DNA of 64,000 nt, from assembly GCF_018200035.1 (NCBI RefSeq), contig NZ_CP073583.1:23587-87586 (forward strand), in the 5' to 3' direction. A model generated the notes under the pieces. That model had not been told where the DNA came from and did not search any database. It was given only the letters and a program-made list of their open reading frames with translations. This document shows, piece by piece, positions 18,382 through 26,500 of the stretch. This stretch comes from Sulfitobacter albidus (lineage in GTDB: Bacteria; Pseudomonadota; Alphaproteobacteria; Rhodobacterales; Rhodobacteraceae). A program made the translations under genes and the position numbers. The first letter of the stretch is position 1, and the number at the start of each line of letters is the position of its first letter.

Positions 18382-19746
18382 GGTCGCAGCCCCCCTGCCC
18401 GCCTACGATCTGGAGGTCGAGACGCTGATCATCGGCGCCGGTGCCTGCGGCATGGTCGCGGCGCTGGCCGCCGCTGAGCGCGGTCAGGAGGTGTTGGTGA
18501 TCGAGGCCGATCCGGTACCCTCCGGCTCTACCGCGCTCAGCGCCGGGCTGATCCCAGCGGCCGGCACCCACTTTCAGCGTGAGGCCGGGATTGACGACAC
18601 CCCTGCCCTCTTTGCCGCGGACATTCAGGCAAAGGCCAAGGACGAAAACGATCCGGCCCTTGTCGATTCGCTTGCGACCCACGCGGGCGGGGTGATCGAG
18701 TGGTTGGCGCAGACCCACGGTCTGCCGTTTTCGGTTGTGCATGATTTTGACTATCCGGGACACAGCCGCCGACGTATGCATGGCCTGCCCTCCCGCGCGG
18801 GGCGCGAATTGGTCGATGCCCTGCGCGCGCGCGTCGAAGCATTGGAGATACCCCTGATCTGCGATCGCCGCGCAACCACCCTGCACGCGCAGGAAGACCG
18901 CGTCGATGGGGTAACCGTTACCCTGCCCGATGGAAGCCAAGAGACAATCCGCGCGGATCGTATAATCCTCGCCTGCAATGGCTTTGGCGGCAACCGCGCG
19001 CTGGTGGCCGATCACATGCCCGACATCGCGGATGCCGTGTGGTTTGGCCACGACGGCAATCGGGGCGAAGCGGTTCTGTGGGGCGATGCGCTGGGGGCGA
19101 AACAGCGCCACCTTGGTGCCTATCAGGGACACGGAAACGTGGCTCATCCTCACGGTATCCTGATCACCTGGGCCGTGATTGGCGAAGGCGGTTTTCAGGT
19201 CAACGCCGAGGGGCAACGTTTCTGGAACGAGGCACAGGGATATTCCGAGGCCGCGCGCAATGTGCTGGCTCAACCCGGTGGCATCGCCTGGAGCATTTTT
19301 GACGCCCGCATTGCCGAGGTCGCCCGCCAGTTTGAGGATTTCAAGGACGCCGAAGCGCAGGGGGCTATCCTGCGGGCCGATACACTGCATGACCTTTCGG
19401 AGGCCTGTGACCTGCCGCCGTCCGCTCTCGAAACGATCACGGATTCCCTGCCGGTGGAGGGTCCTGACGCCTTTGGTCGTCATTGGGCAAGCAAACCGCT
19501 GCGGGCATCGTTTCATGCGGTGAAAGTGACCGGCGCGCTGTTCCACACGCAGGGGGGCTTGAGATTGCGCCCGAGAGTGGGCGTGTCTTGCGGATGCAGG
19601 GCGGCGCCTTTGCGAACCTCTATGCCGCCGGGGGCGCCGCTTGCGGCGTATCGGGGAGCGGTGACAGCGGCTATCTCTCGGGCAACGGTTTGCTCGCGGC
19701 GGTGGTGTTGGGCTATCTGGCGGGCGGTCACGCGGTGGACAGGTGA
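18368..19746 (+). CDS. FAD-dependent dehydrogenase/fumarate reductase-type flavoprotein, one frameshift
   Basis: About 459 residues after repair. VETLIIGAGACGMVAALAAAERG near residue 18 is the dinucleotide-binding GxGxxG motif, followed by VIEAD for ribose binding. The middle section (GHSRRRMHGLPSRAGRELVDALRA) and ACNGFGGN match FAD_binding_2 proteins such as fumarate reductase, tricarballylate and 3-ketosteroid dehydrogenases. At a G6 run (19552-19557) the frame breaks; adding one G gives GGLEIAPESGRVL and the expected flavin-closing end GVSGSGDSGYLSGNGLLAAVVLG, with TGA at 19744-19746. It may introduce or remove a double bond in a succinate/fumarate-like intermediate (inference). It is the last gene of the rightward operon and converges on repC. 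Confidence 0.83.
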
Positions 19747-19752
19747 CACCCC

Positions 19753-19768
19753 GTTGACAGCTGTCAAC
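19753..19768. repeat. parS: parS partition site overlapping the repC stop codon
   Basis: The perfect 16-base palindrome GTTGACAGCTGTCAAC matches the RepABC centromere consensus GTTNNCNGCNGNNAAC. It occurs again at 20964-20979 inside the cassette. This copy includes the repC stop codon (19764-19766 on the minus strand). Confidence 0.88.
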
Positions 19769-20918
19769 TTGGCACCTTTCTGTCTGACAACAGCGCCATG
19801 ATCATCGGTCCGGGAGAGAATGCCCCGCGGGCTGCTTTGCGCGTCAGAGCACGCAAGTATCCGCCCGGGCTTTTGATCTCACTGACACGTTGAAGGATTG
19901 CGGTTACGGTTGTTGCTGCGCTCATTGCACCCATCACGCGCACGGCCTCTTCCCAAGCATCTTTGGTGATCCCCATCATGCCCCTCACATGGCTTGCGGC
20001 GGCGATCAGACCATGCCAATGGCGGATTTCATCCCGTGCGTAGGGCGCAATATCCGGGCAGGCATTGAGTATGAGGCGCAAGGGTAGTTTCGGTTGTACG
20101 ACCTTCTCGGGATCGTTCTGGGATTCTGGCTCTTTCAAATCAGATAGATCTTTATTTGAATTCAGGTGGTGCCGCTCATTTTGGCTGTCACTGGCGCTCG
20201 AAATTGGTGTTTCCAAGGCGGCACAGATCGTCTCTAAATCCTGTTGCAGAGCCCTTTTGATCCGGGTCAGGGGAGCGATGCAGAGCTTGCGGCGCATTTG
20301 TTTTTGCAGCCCGTCGAGGGAGGTTTGAATCGAGGACCAATCGCCGGGAACACCTTCGCTCCGGGCATAGTCGCACAGCTTGATCGCATCACGCCGCAGG
20401 ACGGTGATTTCCGCGCGGAGGTGGCGCAATTCTGCGGCAATTGCGCGTGCCGTTTCGGCGGCGGTGATGATGTCCTGAGCGTGCACAAGAAGTGGGCGCA
20501 GATCGAAGCCGTAGGCGTGGATCACATCACCCCCGATCCCGCGCGCTGCGTAGCGCTTTCCGTTCGGACTGTCGCGCCGTTGAATCAGTCCGGCGGTTGT
20601 GAGGGCCGCGAGGTGGCGGCGCAGTGTGCTCTCCGCCATGCCGTGGGCGCGGTCCGACAAAGTCCTGTTCGACGGAAAGACGATCAGGGAGTCGCCATCG
20701 GATAGCTCCGTTTTGGGGTGACACGACAGCAGCGCGTTCAGCACCACAAGATCCCGGTCAGATACTGCAAAATCCTTCCGCGCAGTGGTGAGGTCTCGCA
20801 GGAGGGACCATTTGTCGATCCCTGTGACGCTGGTTGGTTGTTGTGCGGCCATTGCACGGTGCATCAGGCCAGCCGTCACCGGCCGCTGCCCGAAGGGCGT
20901 CGTTGCATTTACGTCCAT
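19764..20918 (-). CDS. repC: RepC replication initiator of a RepABC replicon
   Basis: 384 residues. The N-terminal winged-helix DNA-binding part has KWSLLRDLTTARKDFAVSDRDLVVLNALLSCHP and the recognition stretch SNRTLSDRAHGMAESTLRRHL, which are characteristic of alphaproteobacterial RepC. A coiled, Arg-rich middle (ETARAIAAELRHLRAEITVLRRD) is followed by a polar linker rich in Ser/Asn/Glu (HHLNSNKDLSDLKEPESQND). The C-terminal domain includes RDEIRHWHGLIAAASHVRGMMGI. RepC is the limiting initiator and acts at an origin inside its own gene. No good ribosome-binding site precedes the ATG at 20918, which fits control by the antisense RNA and leader structure upstream. Confidence 0.95.
   Translation of the reverse strand: MDVNATTPFGQRPVTAGLMHRAMAAQQPTSVTGIDKWSLLRDLTTARKDFAVSDRDLVVLNALLSCHPKTELSDGDSLIVFPSNRTLSDRAHGMAESTLRRHLAALTTAGLIQRRDSPNGKRYAARGIGGDVIHAYGFDLRPLLVHAQDIITAAETARAIAAELRHLRAEITVLRRDAIKLCDYARSEGVPGDWSSIQTSLDGLQKQMRRKLCIAPLTRIKRALQQDLETICAALETPISSASDSQNERHHLNSNKDLSDLKEPESQNDPEKVVQPKLPLRLILNACPDIAPYARDEIRHWHGLIAAASHVRGMMGITKDAWEEAVRVMGAMSAATTVTAILQRVSEIKSPGGYLRALTRKAARGAFSPGPMIMALLSDRKVPS
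20125..20170. other. oriV: Candidate origin of replication (oriV) inside repC
   Basis: Within the otherwise GC-rich repC lies a markedly AT-rich segment (TTTCAAATCAGATAGATC and neighbouring bases) encoding the polar linker. In RepABC replicons the origin maps to such an AT-rich stretch in the middle of repC. Exact boundaries are a guess. Confidence 0.45.
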
Positions 20919-20963
20919 AGATTTTCACAAAGACAAGTTTTTTGGCCCGCAGGACATGCGGCT

Positions 20964-20979
20964 GTTGACAGCTGTCAAC
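20964..20979. repeat. parS: parS partition site in the repB-repC intergenic region
   Basis: The same 16-base palindrome as at the end of repC, GTTGACAGCTGTCAAC, here extended to 18 bases (TGTTGACAGCTGTCAACA, 20963-20980). Its first arm supplies the TTGACA -35 element of the antisense RNA promoter. Confidence 0.9.
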
Positions 20980-20997
20980 AAAGCGCCTTAGATTCAG

Positions 20998-21052
20998 AGT
21001 TGCTAGACACGAACCAAAGGCCTCTCGGGATCACTTTCCGGGGGGCTTTTTC
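20998..21052 (+). ncRNA. Antisense counter-transcribed RNA (incompatibility RNA) of the repABC cassette
   Basis: The repB-repC gap (176 bases) encodes, opposite to repC, a promoter-terminator unit. TTGACA (20965-20970) is followed 17-18 bases later by TTAGAT/TAGATT as -10. About 50 bases on comes a G/C-rich hairpin (21016-21048) and a TTTTTC tract. The stem pairs AAAG-CCTCTCGG with CCGGGGGGCTTT, using two G-T pairs and one bulged G. RepABC replicons are known to carry a ctRNA of roughly this size and position that represses repC by changing the leader structure. The transcript start is estimated. Confidence 0.75.
21016..21052 (+). terminator. Rho-independent terminator of the antisense RNA
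   Basis: A stem-loop (5' arm 21016-21028, 3' arm about 21037-21048) is followed by TTTTTC. On the opposite strand the same sequence can form in the repC leader, which is the expected control structure. Confidence 0.72.
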
Positions 21053-21094
21053 TTTATCGCTTGTCTGGTCGTGCCTCCTTGTTGCTGCTCTGGG

Positions 21095-22012
21095 TCATTC
21101 GCCGCGCTCGTTCTTCCAGCGTCGGTGAATTTCGGGCAGATGATCGATCAGCCATTGATCGAAACCTGCGGTATTCTTGGCATCCAGGCTCAGCGTGGTG
21201 CGCGTGCCGGTCTGCTTGATCTGCGCCAGTGGTGTGCCCTCCGCGTCTGCAACGGTTTGCGGTTTTGGCGGGGCAGGGCGGGGCGCCTTGAGCGCGGCCA
21301 TCACCGCGTTGAACCGTGCGTCCGAGCTGGCGCCCGTTGCGGCCTCCGTAAGATCGCGTTTGCCGATCCGCTCGGCCAGGGCCAGCCAACGGTCGCGCCC
21401 GATCCCTGGGGCCGATCCAATCGCCTCGATCAGCGCCAGCGGGACCTTGTCGGCGACGGCCAGCATTCGGCTGATCAGCGTCTTGTCCATCGACAGCGCG
21501 TCGCCCATGATCTTGCGGTCGTATCCCGCATCGCGCATCTGGCGCGCGAAATTCGCCTTTTCGATGAATGTCAGATCCTTGCGGGCGGTATTTTCCTGGC
21601 CCTGCGCCAGCACGAGCGCGCGGTCGTCCAGCACGCGCACCATCGCCTTGACCGGCAGGCGCAACGCCTTGAGGGCTGCCACCCGGCGACGGCCATAGAC
21701 GACCTCGTACCGTTCGGGATCGTTGGGATTGGGACGCAGCAGCACCGGCACTTGCTGGCCGTAGATCTCGATTGATTTCTTGAGCGCGTCGAGTTCCGGG
21801 TCAACCGGATCGAGCCGGTCCTTGAGCCCGGCACCATCGACCATGCTTGGATCAACTTCGACAATCGAGCGGCGTTTGAGATCTTCGATGGAGCGGCTCA
21901 CGGCGCCGATGGCGCCCTTGGAATAGCGCGGTTTTGCGGCGTCCACACGGGCAGGGGGCTCGGCCTTGGGAGTGTCGCTCATCAGCCCTTTCATCAGGTC
22001 CTTACGTGCCAT
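21095..22012 (-). CDS. repB: RepB, ParB-family partition protein of the RepABC replicon
   Basis: 305 residues. The ParB N-terminal nuclease-like (CTPase) domain shows ELDALKKSIEIYGQQVPVLLRP and YEVVYGRRRVAALKAL. The arginine-rich ENTARKDLTFIEKANFARQM follows, then a helix-turn-helix (DRKIMGDALSMDKTLISRML) that reads parS. The C-terminal part would dimerise. It overlaps the end of repA by 11 bases, so translation is coupled. Two matching parS sites lie at 19753 and 20964. Confidence 0.95.
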   Translation of the reverse strand: MARKDLMKGLMSDTPKAEPPARVDAAKPRYSKGAIGAVSRSIEDLKRRSIVEVDPSMVDGAGLKDRLDPVDPELDALKKSIEIYGQQVPVLLRPNPNDPERYEVVYGRRRVAALKALRLPVKAMVRVLDDRALVLAQGQENTARKDLTFIEKANFARQMRDAGYDRKIMGDALSMDKTLISRMLAVADKVPLALIEAIGSAPGIGRDRWLALAERIGKRDLTEAATGASSDARFNAVMAALKAPRPAPPKPQTVADAEGTPLAQIKQTGTRTTLSLDAKNTAGFDQWLIDHLPEIHRRWKNERGE

Positions 22013-23192
22013 TGCTGCGCCCCCATGCTGCCTGGATCAACCCTTCGATCTCGCCGTTCACGGCGTTCAGACTTTCCATCGCGCGCTCGTAGGTGGCGCG
22101 GGTGAATTGCCCTTTCTCGACCTCGTAGAGCGTTTGTTTGGTGATGCCCGCGTCCGAGATTGCGGTGGATTTCAGCACCGTGTGGTTCAGCACATGATCC
22201 CCGAACATGTTGCGCATGAAGCCCACCATCTGGTTTTGTGGCCCGTCACCCGGCTCGTATCTTGTCACGACATAGCGCAGCCAGTCGTAGGACATATCGC
22301 CCCCTGCGTCGGCCACGACGCCCAGCAGGTTCGACACCATCAGCAGGAACTGGCACATCGACATCACGTCGAGCATTTGCGGATGCACCGTCACCAGCAC
22401 CGCGGTGGCCGCCGAGAGGGCGGACATGGTCGAGTACCCAAGCGTCGGCGGGCAGTCGATCACGACGGCGTCATACTCGCCCTCGACACTGGCAAGCGCG
22501 TCACCGACGCGGGTGAAAAACAGCCCCTCCTCACGCTCCAGCAGGGCGCGGGGCGTGTCGTGTTCGAATTCCATCAGGTCGAGGTTGCCGGGGATGATGT
22601 CGAGATTGGTGAAATAGGTCTTCTGGATCACGTCCGACAGCGGCACCGGATCGTCGTAGCGGATCGCGTCGTAGAGCGTGCCGCCGTCGAGCAGGTCGAA
22701 CTCCGGCTGAAACCCGTGCAACGCCGACAGGCTGGCCTGCGGATCGAGGTCGATGGCCAACACCCGGTAACCATCCAGTGCCATTTTTTGCGCCAGATGC
22801 GCGGCGGTCGTGGTCTTGCCCGATCCACCCTTGAAGTTGATCACGGTGATGACCTGCAAATGATCCCCGTCGTGGCGGCCGGGCAGGTAGGTGCCGGGCT
22901 GTTTTGCGCCTTTTTCCAGCATGACCCGGAGGGACTGAATGTCGGCGGGCGAATAATAGCGCCGTCCGCCCGCGCGCACCTCGGGGGAGGGGCCGCGCCC
23001 GTCGAGGTGAAGTTTGCGCAGGTAGGCGTCTTTTACGCCCAGAAGGTCGGCGACCTCACCGGAGGTGAACTTGCGCAACACGCGCTTTGCGTCGGGCGGA
23101 AACAGCTGCGCGCGATGCGCCTGTAGACGCTCGGACAAAGTCCGGGCATGCTCGCCCACGAGAAAATCGATGCGGCTGCGCTGGCCATCCAT
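22002..23192 (-). CDS. repA: RepA, ParA-family partition ATPase of the RepABC replicon
   Basis: About 396 residues when started at ATG 23192 (MDGQRSRIDF), which has GAGG at suitable distance and gives the usual RepA length. An upstream ATG at 23243 would add 17 residues but has a badly placed ribosome site. The N-terminal winged helix (RKFTSGEVADLLGVKDAYLRKL) is the DNA-binding autorepressor part. The deviant Walker A INFKGGSGKTTTAAHLAQ, the switch region DLDPQASLSALHG and VVIDCPPTLG define a type Ia ParA ATPase. RepA with RepB moves plasmid copies apart and represses the repABC promoter. Confidence 0.95.
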   Translation of the reverse strand: MDGQRSRIDFLVGEHARTLSERLQAHRAQLFPPDAKRVLRKFTSGEVADLLGVKDAYLRKLHLDGRGPSPEVRAGGRRYYSPADIQSLRVMLEKGAKQPGTYLPGRHDGDHLQVITVINFKGGSGKTTTAAHLAQKMALDGYRVLAIDLDPQASLSALHGFQPEFDLLDGGTLYDAIRYDDPVPLSDVIQKTYFTNLDIIPGNLDLMEFEHDTPRALLEREEGLFFTRVGDALASVEGEYDAVVIDCPPTLGYSTMSALSAATAVLVTVHPQMLDVMSMCQFLLMVSNLLGVVADAGGDMSYDWLRYVVTRYEPGDGPQNQMVGFMRNMFGDHVLNHTVLKSTAISDAGITKQTLYEVEKGQFTRATYERAMESLNAVNGEIEGLIQAAWGRSNGT

Positions 23193-23522
23193 CCTGTCTG
23201 CCTCATTCGACGACCGTTTGTTACGGTCTTTTGCGTCATTCATGCCTCTTGGCGTATATAGATGGCCGGCAATCTCGATTCTGACAAGTGAATTGTGGAT
23301 ATCTTGTGCAGGCGAGTGTCGGTGGCACAATTCGCGCGCAGGTTTTGGGGTGTCGGAGGTGGTGTCGCCAAACGTAGACAATCCGCAACACCTTCGCCGC
23401 AAAGCGTGTGTATGGGACACAATCGCGTCAGTTCCCCCTATCCACTTCCGCAGGCGGTCTTCTATGGATGGTTGAAACGGCGGGTAAACCGCCTTTCGAA
23501 AATGTCCGGCAGGCGGTGGTGT
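23193..23522. promoter_or_regulatory. Divergent region between repA and the giant surface-protein gene
   Basis: This 330-base gap holds the repABC promoter (minus strand) and presumably that of the giant gene (plus strand). On the minus strand TATATA lies at 23255-23260 and TTGTCA at 23282-23287; their spacing (21 bases) is too long for a standard promoter, so the exact elements are unsure. No further parS copy was found here. A long open frame continues upstream of the giant gene's likely start, but its residues look non-coding. Confidence 0.4.
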
Positions 23523-26500
23523 ATGTTCTCAGGTGTAACTGGTGCGATTCGCGCCCTTGTGATTTTGACGCTGTCGCTTTTTGCGACGGTTACCCATGCC
23601 ACGCAATTCACGCGGTCGGTGCCGGGGACGGCATTGGCGTTGCCGGATGACTATCCCGAAGCGGGCGGCGTTGCGATTGTGCTCGTGGGCGTCAACGGCA
23701 ATGCCTATTTCCAGTTCTCCAATCCCGCCGGTGCGTTCCGCGGTTTCAACTTCAACGGTGATCCGGCGCGGTTCCGCGGCAACCCGTTCACCATCAACGA
23801 TCCCATCGGGCTCGATTGCGGGTTCTCGACCTGTACGACCTATTTCGGCGGCGCCATCGCGACCGCCTACATCCGGTTCTCGGCGTTTGACGGCGACACG
23901 CAAGTCGGCGGTTTTGACGAAGATGACATCAGCCTGCGCCTGAACGGGTTTGACGTTGGCAACTGGTCGGATGTCACGACCGAGATCACCGACAACTCCG
24001 GCCTCAACGGGTTCGGTCAGGTGCGGGGCTTTGGCAACCAGACGTTCAACACCGGCTGGTTCACCACCAGCAACGCAGCACTGCTGAGCAACATCCTGAC
24101 CACGGGGCAGACGACGACACAGGTCTTTGACCGCGATCCCAACGACAACTACTGGGATTTCCGGCGCGGCAACAATCTGGCGAACCAGGACATCGTGACC
24201 GTCGCACCCGGCTACACCATCGAGAAAAGTGCCGACGCCACGGCCTTTGCCACCGTGGGGGAGACGATCACCTACAGCTATGTGGTGACCAACATCGGGT
24301 CGGTTCCGATTCGCCAGCTTTCGGTGAGCGATGACAAGATCGGGGCGGTCAGCTGCAACAAGACCGTCATTCAGGATACCAACCCCGGCGGCACGGCGGA
24401 TTTCGCGACCTGTCAGGCGACCTATCAGATCACGCAGGAAGATTTCGACGCGGGCGAGGTGACAAACATCGCAAAGGCCATCGGCGTGCCGGATTTCGGC
24501 ACCCTTGGGGAGCTGACCGACACGCTGACGCTGACGGGCCCCGCCGCCACGCCAGTGCTGTTCGTAGACAAGACCAGCACCCTTTCGGCCTTTGGCAATG
24601 CGGGCACGTCCGTTCCCTACAGCTTTCTGATCCGCAATGACGGCGATGTGACGCTGAGCAATTTCACCGTCAGCGACAGCCTGATCCCGTCACTGGTCTG
24701 CGCGGTGCCGGACCTTGCACCGGGGGATGATTTCACATGCTCGGGCAATTACACCGTCCTGCAATCGGACGTGGATGCCTTTGCCAATAACGCCACCGAT
24801 CAACTGAGCAATACGGTCACGGTCAGCGCGGATACGCCGCGCGACGGGCGGATCACGCAGACCGATACGCTCGATCTGCCCGGCCCGGCAACGAACGTCG
24901 ATCTTGAGCTGACCAAGACCGCGGTCGAAACGACCTACGCCGCCGAGGGCGATCTGATCAACTACCAGATCGTGCTGCGCAACGCGGGCAACGTGACCTT
25001 CCCCGCCGCCCCCGCCGTCACCGATCCGCAGGCAGGCACGGTCAGCTGCCCCGCAGGCCCGATCGCGCCGGGCAATTCCGTGACCTGTACCGCCAGCTAC
25101 GCGGTCATGCAGGCTGACATCGACAGCGGCAGTTTCACCAATACGGCCAGCGCCACCGTCACCGTCGCGGGGCAAAGCGACACCGCAAGCGACAACGCGC
25201 TCGTGAACGCGACCCGCACGCCGGGTCTGAGCCTTGACAAGACGCTCGATCCCACCTCGCCCAGCCAATTTGACACCACGGGTGTCGGGCTGACCTATGA
25301 ATATCTGCTGACCAATACCGGCAACATCACGATTGAAAGCCTCTCGGTCTCGGACAACCGGGTGGGCGTGACCTGCGCCGTGACGACGCTGGCACCGGGG
25401 GAAAGCACAACCTGTACCTCCGCGACCTATTCGACGGGGCAGGGAGACGTGAACCGGGGGTTCATCCTCAACACCGCCACGGCAACGGGGACCGAGGCAG
25501 GCGGCGGTGGCGCCACCGTGACCTCCAACACCGATCAGGTCAGCGTGCCGGCCGTGCAACTGCCCGAGATCGAGCTGACCAAGACCGCACCGGTCGTGGC
25601 GGCGGCGGACTATAACGTGGGTGAGGTCGTCACCTATACTTTCGCGGTTCGCAACACCGGCAACGTGCGGATCGACACCAACATCGGCGTGACCGAAGTC
25701 ACCATCACCGATGACAAGATCGGCACATTCACCTGTTTCACCGGGGCACTGACCCGGGGCCAGACGCGCAGCTGTACCGAGACGTATGAGCTTACGTCCG
25801 ATGATATTGACGCGGGCGTTGTCATCAACACTGCGGTCGCCAGCGCGGGGCCGACGGATTCAGATCAAGTCACGGCGATCATCGCACCGGATTTCAACCC
25901 GTCGATCTCACTGGTCAAGTCGACAGGCACGGCGTCGGTGGATGCGACCACCGACAGCATTTCCTACAGTTTTGAGGTCGAGAATACCGGCGACGTTCGG
26001 ATCCTGTCGACGATCCAGATCAACGATCCGTTGCTGAGCGCCCCCGCGGTCTGCACGCAGCCCGTCAACTTTGATCCCGGCGATACCTTTACCTGCACGG
26101 GCACCCGCACCGGCATCACGCAAGCCGAACTGGACGCCGGTCAGGTGCTCAACGAGGCGACGGCGAGTTTTGACTTTACGCGCAACGGGGTGACCACGAC
26201 CGTGACGTCGGATGCGGACACGGCCACCGTGCCCGTTGTCGCCGCGCCGGATGCGGTGCTGAGCAAGACGGGGCCAACCACCTACAGTGCATTTGACGAG
26301 GCGCTGACGTACACCTTCCGCGTCACCAACCCCGGCAATGTCACCCTGCGCACGGCAACCGTGACCGATCCGCTGATCCCGACGCTGAACTGTACGCTGA
26401 CGGACATCGCGCCGGGCACCTTCCAAGAATGTACGGGCCAGTACCGCGTGACACAGGCCAACATGGACGATGAGACGTTCACCAATCTTGCGAGCCTTCT

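Noticed and set aside
23294..23302. TGTGGATAT, an 8-of-9 match to a DnaA box
   Set aside because: A single near match in a promoter region; RepABC origins lie inside repC and no cluster of boxes is present.
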